This document shows positions 58,319 to 64,000 of a DNA stretch of 64,000 nt, one piece after another. Within the stretch, counting starts at the first letter, position 1. Each line of letters opens with the position of its first letter. A program made the position numbers and the translations under genes. The stretch spans positions 54,387 to 118,386 of the forward strand of contig UQGL01000005.1 in the NCBI GenBank assembly GCA_900540595.1, written 5' to 3'. This DNA comes from an uncultured Oscillospiraceae bacterium. GTDB taxonomy: Bacteria > Bacillota > Clostridia > Oscillospirales > Ruminococcaceae. The notes under the pieces are model-generated. The model was not told where the DNA came from. It made no database searches and saw only the letters and a list, made by a program, of their open reading frames with translations.

Positions 58319-58400
58319 CATAGGGGCGGGGCTCTGCTCCGCCCGGTAAGCAGCCGCGGCCACTATGTTTGCGGGTCATCGGGGACGCCGACCCCTACAA
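58319..58400. repeat. Family B repeat, first of a tandem pair
   Basis: Left end TAGGGGCGGGGCTCTGCTCC with GCCC; right end GGGGACGCCGACCCCTACAA. Together with the next copy it fills most of the 343-base gap 58201-58543, which otherwise holds the asnB upstream region and the suf terminator. Confidence 0.75.
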
Positions 58401-58401
58401 C

Positions 58402-58482
58402 CGTAGGGGCGCATTCCATATGCGCCTGAAAAGTTCACCCTGCCGCAAGCGGGCACGGGCGGAGCAGAGCCCCGCCCCTACA
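58402..58482. repeat. Family B repeat, second of a tandem pair
   Basis: Left end GTAGGGGCGCATTCCATATG with CGCC; right end GGAGCAGAGCCCCGCCCCTA, the reverse of the GGGGCTCTGCTCC palindrome at the first copy's left end. Confidence 0.75.
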
Positions 58483-58494
58483 GATATACAACAA

Positions 58495-58532
58495 AACCCC
58501 GCAGCAAAGCACAAGTAGCTTGCTGCGGGGTT
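58495..58532 (-). terminator. Terminator of the suf operon
   Basis: AACCCCGCAGCAA (58495-58507) pairs perfectly over 13 bp with TTGCTGCGGGGTT (58520-58532); the minus-strand side continues TTGTTG. Confidence 0.88.
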
Positions 58533-58543
58533 ATCATGAAAGT

Positions 58544-59005
58544 TTACTCTTTATCCTCGGTCGTAACCTTATCGGTTTTGCCCTCGCCGTCCAGTGCTTC
58601 CTCCAGCGTGTGCCAGGCAAGCACCGCGCACTTGACGCGGGCGGGGACATGGGCAATGCCCTGCAGGGCGGCCACATCCTCCAGATCGTCCAGCTCCTCG
58701 GGCGTGATCTTGCCCTTGATCATCTGGAAATACAGGCTGATGAGGCGGTGCGCGTCCTCGACGGTGCGGCCCTTCACAAGGTCAATCATCAATGAGGCGG
58801 AGGCCTGCGAGATCGCACAGCCGCTGCCGATAAAGCCGGCGTCCTCGATCTTGCCGTCCTTCACGCGCAGCTGCAGCGTGATGTCATCCCCGCAGCTGGG
58901 GTTGACGCCCTCTAAGCTGTGGGTCGCCCCCTCGACAGGGTGGCGGTTCTCCTTGCTGCGGCTGTTCTCGGTAATGATCTGGGTATACAGTTCGTTCAGG
59001 TTCAC
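58544..59005 (-). CDS. sufU: SufU-type sulfur-transfer/scaffold protein
   Basis: 153 residues. SufU accepts sulfur from SufS by zinc-ligand swapping and is essential for SUF in Firmicutes. The zinc ligands are visible: Cys and Asp in NPSCGDDITL, Cys in GSGCAISQASASL, and Cys in VPARVKCAVLAW. The ~20-residue insertion that separates SufU from IscU is present. It overlaps sufS by 4 bases and is the last gene of the operon. Confidence 0.95.
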   Translation of the reverse strand: MNLNELYTQIITENSRSKENRHPVEGATHSLEGVNPSCGDDITLQLRVKDGKIEDAGFIGSGCAISQASASLMIDLVKGRTVEDAHRLISLYFQMIKGKITPEELDDLEDVAALQGIAHVPARVKCAVLAWHTLEEALDGEGKTDKVTTEDKE

Positions 59006-60213
59006 AGGCCCATCACCTTTCTGACATTTTCAAGATTTTCCAGCAGGGCATCCACATCCTCGGCGGTGTTGTAGATGGCTACACTGGCGCGGCAGCAGCT
59101 GCCGATGCCCAAAAACTCCATCAGGGGCTGGGCGCAGTGATGCCCGGCGCGGACAGCCACGCCGCCTGCATCAAGGATGGTGGCTACATCGTGGGGATGG
59201 ACCTCGTTGACATTGAAGCTGACAACACCGTAGCGGCCGTCCGCCACAGGTTCGCCATAAACGGTCAGCCACGGCATGGTGCGCATACCGGCCAGCATAC
59301 GGTCCAGCAGCGCATGCTCGTGCGCCTCCATTGCCTGCCAGCCGATGCCGTTCATGTAGTCGATGGCGGCGGCAAAGCCGACCTCACCGCCGACATTACG
59401 GGTGCCGGCCTCGAACTTGCGGGGGCCGTCGGCCCAAGTGGCACCGCTCTCATGCACAGCAGCGATCATATCGCCGCCGCTCAGGAAGGGGGGCATCTTT
59501 TCCAGCAGCTCCGCACGGGCGTACAGGGCGCCCACGCCCATGGGGGCGTACAGCTTGTGGGCAGAGCAGGCGGCAAAATCCACATCCAGTTTTTTGACAT
59601 CCACGGGGGTGTGGGGGGCGCTCTGTGCGCAGTCCAGCACCACCACGGCACCCACGGCATGGGCGCGCTTGACGATCTCCTCCACGGGGGCACGCAGGCC
59701 CAGCACATTGGAGACCATCGCCACGGCGACAACCTTGGTTTTGGGGGTGATCTTTCTGTCCAGTTCCTCGGTCGTCAGGCGGCCGTTCTCGCCGGGATAC
59801 ATATAGACGAGCTTTGCGCCGGTGGCCTTGGCCACGCGCTGCCACGGCACCATGTTGGAGTGATGCTCCGCCACGGAGATGACAATTTCATCACCCTCAT
59901 GCAGGAAATTCATGCCGTAGCTGTAGGCGATCAGGTTCAGGCTCTCGGTCGTGTTCTGGGTAAAGACGATCTCATCGTCCTCGGCGTTGAAGAACTGCGC
60001 CACGGTATGGCGCGCACCCTCGTGGGCATCGGTGGCACGCATCGCCAGCTCGTAAACGCCGCGGTGGGGGTTTGCGTTCTCTTTAGTATAGTAGTTGACC
60101 ACCGCGTTCAGAACCTGCGTGGGGTGCTGGGTGGTGGCGGCGCTGTCCAGATAGACAAGGCGCTTGCCGTTTTCATCGGCAGCCAGAATGGGGAAATCAG
60201 CCGTCCAATTCAT
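59002..60213 (-). CDS. sufS: Cysteine desulfurase
   Basis: 403 residues from ATG 60213 (MNWTADFPILAADENGKRLV; GGGAGG upstream). It is a PLP enzyme that takes sulfur from cysteine. PLP lysine is in ACSAHKLYAPMGVG, the catalytic Cys in the C-terminal loop GIGSCCRASVAIYN, and the start VYLDSAATTQHPTQV is diagnostic of the group II type. It overlaps sufD by 17 bases and sufU by 4. Confidence 0.97.
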   Translation of the reverse strand: MNWTADFPILAADENGKRLVYLDSAATTQHPTQVLNAVVNYYTKENANPHRGVYELAMRATDAHEGARHTVAQFFNAEDDEIVFTQNTTESLNLIAYSYGMNFLHEGDEIVISVAEHHSNMVPWQRVAKATGAKLVYMYPGENGRLTTEELDRKITPKTKVVAVAMVSNVLGLRAPVEEIVKRAHAVGAVVVLDCAQSAPHTPVDVKKLDVDFAACSAHKLYAPMGVGALYARAELLEKMPPFLSGGDMIAAVHESGATWADGPRKFEAGTRNVGGEVGFAAAIDYMNGIGWQAMEAHEHALLDRMLAGMRTMPWLTVYGEPVADGRYGVVSFNVNEVHPHDVATILDAGGVAVRAGHHCAQPLMEFLGIGSCCRASVAIYNTAEDVDALLENLENVRKVMGL

Positions 60214-61279
60214 CGTTGAGCCTCCCTGCAACATTTTCACGCACCTCGTCCTGCAGGCTCTCCAGCGGGATCTTGTCAATGGCGGGGGCAAAGCGGGCAT
60301 CCACCATCAGGCGGCGGGCCTGTGCCTCGCTCAACCCGCGGGAGCGCAGATAATACAGCTTGTTCTCGTCCAGACGGCCCACGCTGGCAGCGTGCTGGCC
60401 CTCGACCTCCTCCTCACCGCAGAGGATGAGGGGGGCGGTACGGTTGCGGGCGTTGGGGCTGAACAGCAGCACATCCTCGCTCTCATGGCCGACACCGCGC
60501 TTGGCACCGCGCTGAAAATCCACCGTGCCGCGCAGGATCTTGTCGGCGTGGCCGGTCAGCACACCGGCGGTGTGCATCTCGCACAGTGTATCCTTGCCCG
60601 TGTGGACGGAGACATCGTTAAAGTCCAGCACATCGCTGCCATGGCCGAAATACACGGCGTCAAGGTCATACTCGCACTTGTTGTGGTTCAGCAGGGTGCG
60701 GGTGCCGCAGGCAACGACTGCGCCGCCCAGCTCAATGCGGACCTGCTCGACCCGGGCGGAGGTGCCCTGCTCAATGGCAACGGCGTTCCAGCGGCGGGCA
60801 CGGCTGCCCAGCAGCTGGACCTGCACCAGAACGACATGCGCACCCTCAGCGGCGCGGATGCGGGTCAGGTTGGCAGAAACGCCGTCCTCGGCATCGCCGC
60901 GCACGACCTGCACAACGGTCAGGCTGCTGCCCTCGGCAGCATCAATGGTCAGGCAGGTCAGTGCGTGGGGGTGGTCGGCGTCCAGCGTATTCTCAAACAC
61001 AACGGGCGCATCGGCGGTGCCGGAAACGGCCAGATGGTTCACAAGGTTGGCGTTCTCGGCCAGCCAGGCATCGGTCTCGGCACCCATGCCGCTGGCGGCA
61101 AAATCAGTAAAGTCAGCCTCGGCAGGGACGGTCACACCGGCAGGCAGGGCAGGGGAGAGGATCTCCGCCTTGGCCCAGCCGTCAGCGGGCACAGTGGGCA
61201 GTGCCGCCGATGCCGGCGCATAATTCACGCCCAGCGGGTTCCAAGTGGAAACCGGCAGGCGGTTCATGGTTGTAGTCAT
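60197..61279 (-). CDS. sufD: SufD-type SUF assembly protein
   Basis: 360 residues, ATG 61279 (AAGGTGAT 6 bases upstream); an ATG 12 bases later is possible. The C-terminal half is the beta-helix of the SufB/SufD family: CEYDLDAVYFGHGSDVLDF, DKILRGTVDFQRGAKRGVGH, and YYLRSRGLSEAQARRLMVDA. The N-terminal half is Ala-rich and poorly conserved, as is usual for SufD. With SufB and SufC it forms the scaffold that builds clusters. A family C element separates it from sufB. Confidence 0.92.
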   Translation of the reverse strand: MTTTMNRLPVSTWNPLGVNYAPASAALPTVPADGWAKAEILSPALPAGVTVPAEADFTDFAASGMGAETDAWLAENANLVNHLAVSGTADAPVVFENTLDADHPHALTCLTIDAAEGSSLTVVQVVRGDAEDGVSANLTRIRAAEGAHVVLVQVQLLGSRARRWNAVAIEQGTSARVEQVRIELGGAVVACGTRTLLNHNKCEYDLDAVYFGHGSDVLDFNDVSVHTGKDTLCEMHTAGVLTGHADKILRGTVDFQRGAKRGVGHESEDVLLFSPNARNRTAPLILCGEEEVEGQHAASVGRLDENKLYYLRSRGLSEAQARRLMVDARFAPAIDKIPLESLQDEVRENVAGRLNDELDG

Positions 61280-61306
61280 AGCAATATCACCTTATTAGCA
61301 GTTGTA

Positions 61307-61439
61307 AGATAAGAGATAAAAGATAATAGATAATAAAAAATGTGGAATGTGTGCTGAAGCACACATAAAATTTTGCTTTTGCCTTTGGCAAAAACTCCAC
61401 CATAATTCTTATCTTTTATTTATTATCTATTATCTTTAC
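61307..61439. repeat. Family C AT-rich element inside the suf operon
   Basis: Arms match those at 56202-56344 (GATAATAGATAATAAAAAAT and GTGGA at the left, TCCACCATAATTCTTATC at the right). The core has two hairpins, GTGTGCTGAAGCACAC and TTTTGCCTTTGGCAAAA. The right end overlaps the sufB stop codon. Confidence 0.8.
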
Positions 61440-62854
61440 CCAATGCTTCCCTTCATCTCCAGATGAATCAGGTTATTCATCTCCACCGCGTATTCCAGCG
61501 GCAACTCCTTGGCGATGGGCTCGGCAAAGCCGCCAACGATCAGGGCGCGGGCGTCCTCCTCGGTCATGCCGCGGCTCATCAGGTAGAAGATGGCCTCCTC
61601 GCTGATGCGGCCGATCTTGGCCTCGTGGCCGACATCCACGGCATCGCAGCGGATGTCCATGGCGGGGATCGTGTCGGAGCGGCTGCGGTCATCCAGCATC
61701 AGGGACTCGCAGCTCACGCTGGACTTGCTGCCCGCAGCGTTGGGCAGCACCACAACGGAGGAGCGGAAGTTGGAGACGCCGCCGTCGCGGGCGATGCTCT
61801 TGGTGGAAATGTGGCTGGTGGTGTTGGGGGCCGCATGCACGACCTTGGCACCGGTGTCCAGATCCTGCCCGGCACCCGCAAAGGTGATGCCGGTGAACTC
61901 CATGCGGGCACCCTCGCCCTGCAGCACGCTCATCGGGTACAGGCAGCCTGTGTGGGAGCCGAAGGAACCGGATACCCACTCGATCGTGCCGCCTTTTTCC
62001 ACGCGGGCGCGCTTGGTGTTCAGGTTGTACATGTTTTTGGACCAGTTTTCAATCGTGGAGTAGCGCACGCGCGCACCCTCGCCGACGAAAATCTCCACAC
62101 AGCCTGCATGCAGGTTGGCCACATTGTACTTCGGGGCGGAGCAGCCCTCGATAAAGTGCAGGTAGGCACCCTTGTCCACAATGATGAGGGTGTGCTCAAA
62201 CTGGCCGGCACCCGGGGCATTCAGGCGGAAATAGGACTGCAGCGGAATATCCACATGCACGCCTGCGGGAACATAGACGAAGGAGCCGCCGCTCCACACG
62301 GCGCCATGCAGCGCCGCAAACTTGTGGTCGGTGGGGGGCACGCACTTCATGAAATGCTCCTTCACCATATCGGCGTAGGGGCCGGTTAGTGCGCTCTCCA
62401 TATCGGTGTAGATAACACCCTGCGCGGCAACTTCCTCTTTTACATTGTGGTAAACGACCTCGGAGTCGTACTGCGCACCCACGCCGGCCAGACTTGAACG
62501 CTCGGCCTGCGGGATGCCCAGACGCTCAAAGGTGTTCTTGATGTCGTCAGGCACTTCGCTCCATTTGCCGCGCATCTCGGTGTTGGGACGCACATAGGTG
62601 ACGATGTTGCTCATGTCCAGCCCCTCCAGCGAGGGGCCCCAGGTGGGCAGGGACATCCGATTGTAGGTGTCCAGCGCCTTCAGGCGGAACTCACGCATCC
62701 ACTCGGGATCGTGCTTTTCCTCCGAGATCTTTTCCACGATCTCTGCCGTCAGGCCGGAGTTGACCTCGAACGCTGCGTTGACCTTGTCCTTGATGTCGTA
62801 GACACTGCGGTCGACCTCGGCAATCTCGGTCTTTTCAGTCTCGAAGGCTCTCAT
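61436..62854 (-). CDS. sufB: SufB, Fe-S cluster scaffold subunit
   Basis: 472 residues, typical length. Family stretches: YFRLNAPGAGQFEHTLIIVD, EGCSAPKYNVANLHAG, EWVSGSFGSHTGCLYPMSV, SSVSCESLMLDDRSRSDTIP and ISEEAIFYLMSRGMTEEDAR. With SufC and SufD it forms the complex on which clusters are assembled. It overlaps sufC by 4 bases. Its stop codon falls in the edge of a family C repeat. Confidence 0.97.
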   Translation of the reverse strand: MRAFETEKTEIAEVDRSVYDIKDKVNAAFEVNSGLTAEIVEKISEEKHDPEWMREFRLKALDTYNRMSLPTWGPSLEGLDMSNIVTYVRPNTEMRGKWSEVPDDIKNTFERLGIPQAERSSLAGVGAQYDSEVVYHNVKEEVAAQGVIYTDMESALTGPYADMVKEHFMKCVPPTDHKFAALHGAVWSGGSFVYVPAGVHVDIPLQSYFRLNAPGAGQFEHTLIIVDKGAYLHFIEGCSAPKYNVANLHAGCVEIFVGEGARVRYSTIENWSKNMYNLNTKRARVEKGGTIEWVSGSFGSHTGCLYPMSVLQGEGARMEFTGITFAGAGQDLDTGAKVVHAAPNTTSHISTKSIARDGGVSNFRSSVVVLPNAAGSKSSVSCESLMLDDRSRSDTIPAMDIRCDAVDVGHEAKIGRISEEAIFYLMSRGMTEEDARALIVGGFAEPIAKELPLEYAVEMNNLIHLEMKGSIG

Positions 62855-63609
62855 TTGGCTTCGTCCTCCTTCAGGGCGGTGAAGCCTTCCTCAATGATCT
62901 CATTGACAAGGCTGCCGTCACCGGTGCGCACGATGCGGGCATCGTCCAGCACATGGACATAATCGACCTGCAGGCCCTCAAGGATCTTGGCGTTGTGGGT
63001 GATGATGATCAGGGCATTGTCGGCGTTGTGGTAGGCCTTGATGCCGCTGGCCACCGTCTTGACGGCGTCCACATCGAGGCCGGAGTCCGTCTCGTCGAGC
63101 AGGGCCAAGCTGGGCTTGAGCATGAGCAGCTGCAAGATCTCGGCCTTCTTCTTCTCGCCGCCGGAGAAGCCGACATTCAGATAGCGGTCGGCGTAGGACG
63201 GGTCCATGTTCAGCGCCTCCATCTGGGCGGCCATCTCATGGCGGAACTTCATGACCTTGACGGGCTTGCCTGCAATGGCACCGGCTGCCGTGCGCAGGAA
63301 GCTCTCCAGCGTGATGCCGGGGATCTCCTCCGGCGTCTGGAAGGAGAGGAACATGCCGGCGCGCGCGCGGACATCGGCGGTCTCGTGGGTGACATCCTGA
63401 CCGCGGAAGAGGATCTGGCCGCGGGTCACGGTATAGCGGGGGTCGCCCATCAGGGCGCTCATAAGGGTGGACTTACCGGCGCCATTGTGGCCCATCAGAA
63501 CATGGGTCTCACCGGCGTTCACCGTCAGGTTCAGCCCATCAAGAAGGACCTTTTGCTCCTCCCCAACGATGACCTGTAAATCTTTGACTTCCAGCAGCGG
63601 ACTGCTCAT
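62851..63609 (-). CDS. sufC: SufC, ATPase of the SUF complex
   Basis: 252 residues. Walker A is GHNGAGKST, the signature NVGFSGGEKKKAEI is specific to SufC, Walker B is PSLALLDETDSGLDVD, and the H-loop is IIITHNAKIL. SufC drives conformational change of SufB-SufD. It is the first gene of sufC-B-D-S-U; GGAGG stands 10 bases before the ATG. Confidence 0.97.
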   Translation of the reverse strand: MSSPLLEVKDLQVIVGEEQKVLLDGLNLTVNAGETHVLMGHNGAGKSTLMSALMGDPRYTVTRGQILFRGQDVTHETADVRARAGMFLSFQTPEEIPGITLESFLRTAAGAIAGKPVKVMKFRHEMAAQMEALNMDPSYADRYLNVGFSGGEKKKAEILQLLMLKPSLALLDETDSGLDVDAVKTVASGIKAYHNADNALIIITHNAKILEGLQVDYVHVLDDARIVRTGDGSLVNEIIEEGFTALKEDEAK

Positions 63610-63682
63610 GGAAAAAACACCTCCAAGTGGTATAAAACCGGGATATGGGCAGAAAGCCCCCCGGATAGTTTTGCTCTACCGA

Positions 63683-63714
63683 ACTATACTATACTATTTT
63701 TATAGGGATTGCAA
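63683..63714 (-). promoter_or_regulatory. Promoter region of the suf operon with ACTAT direct repeats
   Basis: On the minus strand TTGCAA (63714-63709) is followed by TATAGT/TAGTAT alternatives 15-20 bp on. The -10 region is three tandem ACTAT units (plus strand 63683-63697). The exact -10 is uncertain, and the repeats may bind a regulator. Confidence 0.5.
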
Positions 63715-63778
63715 GGGGAAACCGCAAGAAATTGACACAGAAGCCCTAAATCGGCAAATTTTCAGCAGCCGGGGCAAA

Positions 63779-63811
63779 AGAAAAAGGCCTGAAGCAGAAG
63801 CTTCAAGCCTT
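63779..63811 (-). terminator. Terminator after the tRNA-Asn pair
   Basis: On the minus strand AGGCTTGAAG pairs with CTTCAGGCCT (one bulge) and is followed by TTTTCTTTT. Confidence 0.82.
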
Positions 63812-63813
63812 GA

Positions 63814-63890
63814 TGGCTGCCCCAGTCCGACTTGAACGGACGACACCCTGATTAACAGTCAGGTGCTCTAACCAACTGAGCTATGGGGCA
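63814..63890 (-). tRNA. tRNA-Asn (anticodon GTT), copy 1
   Basis: On the minus strand the 77-base gene begins TGCCCCATAGCTCAGTTGG and has the anticodon arm CTGACTGTTAATCAG. The acceptor TGCCCCA pairs with TGGGGCA, with discriminator G and encoded CCA. Confidence 0.97.
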
Positions 63891-63920
63891 ATAGAAAGCC
63901 CTGAGGAATCCTCAAGGCGA

Positions 63921-63997
63921 TGGCTGCCCCAGTCCGACTTGAACGGACGACACCCTGATTAACAGTCAGGTGCTCTAACCAACTGAGCTATGGGGCA
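63921..63997 (-). tRNA. tRNA-Asn (anticodon GTT), copy 2
   Basis: Identical over its 77 bases to copy 1, 30 bases away and upstream in transcription. The spacer holds a small hairpin (CCTTGAGG/CCTCAGGG) suited to tRNA processing. More tRNA genes may follow outside the window. Confidence 0.97.
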
Positions 63998-64000
63998 ATA

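Noticed and set aside
4108..58482. CRISPR array
   Set aside because: The palindromic repeats are scattered singly or in pairs, with no regular spacers and no cas genes.

Overview
The window is GC-rich, densely coded bacterial chromosome. Several features point to the Clostridia, most likely an Oscillospiraceae/Ruminococcaceae gut commensal of the Faecalibacterium-Gemmiger-Subdoligranulum kind: a SufU-type SUF system, a SpoIID protein, DUF4179 and DUF4349 proteins, a GGGtGRT protein, type-3 ProRS, and intergenic spaces full of short palindromic repeats. The genus is an inference from gene content; no rRNA or other marker gene is present. I saw no transposase, prophage or CRISPR array.

Layout. 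1-9.3 kb: the end of an oligoendopeptidase F gene, a small membrane protein, then a peptide-type ABC transporter operon (binding lipoprotein, two permeases, two ATPases, a small membrane protein). 9.4-15.5 kb: tRNA-Lys and aspS from divergent promoters, a DUF4349 lipoprotein, hisS and an OFA-type MFS carrier. 15.7-19.5 kb: an O-antigen-ligase-like protein, then a NifU-like scaffold with a GGGtGRT protein. 19.6-25.7 kb: five genes pairing FHA-domain proteins with a split FHA-ABC exporter. 25.9-31.8 kb: a CmpB-type membrane protein, trmB, an alanyl-tRNA editing protein, a binding-protein-like lipoprotein and malQ. 32-38 kb: small genes (degenerate GGDEF, helical protein, PTS IIC, Tic20-like, DJ-1, MgsA-like, ricin-type lectin) and a DEAD-box helicase. 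38-46 kb: mtnN, ychF, gap, two orphan proteins, spoIID, and an ECF sigma factor with its DUF4179 partner. 46-52 kb: a two-component system, a DtxR regulator, dapF, acpP and proS. 52-58 kb: a CaCA-like membrane protein, then murE, a D-aspartate-ligase-like ATP-grasp gene and asnB. 58.5-64 kb: sufCBDSU and two tRNA-Asn genes.

How the parts fit. Peptide import and peptide cleavage are neighbours at the left end. asnB, the D-aspartate-ligase homologue and a MurE with a changed amino-acid-recognition motif read in one direction, which suggests a peptidoglycan with a D-Asp/D-Asn cross-bridge. The FHA-ABC block resembles a split version of mycobacterial Rv1747 with extra FHA partners but no kinase in view; it is the best candidate here for an undescribed system.

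Three families of non-coding repeats fill most intergenic gaps: (A) elements bounded by CTTCCCC/GGGGAAG hairpins, (B) elements bounded by GTAGGGGC...GCCCCTAC whose inner palindromes change in a compensated way, and (C) two AT-rich elements with about 40-bp inverted ends. Promoters were assigned by reading -35/-10 hexamers with 17-bp spacing, and terminators by GC-rich hairpins followed by T runs; none was computed with software.
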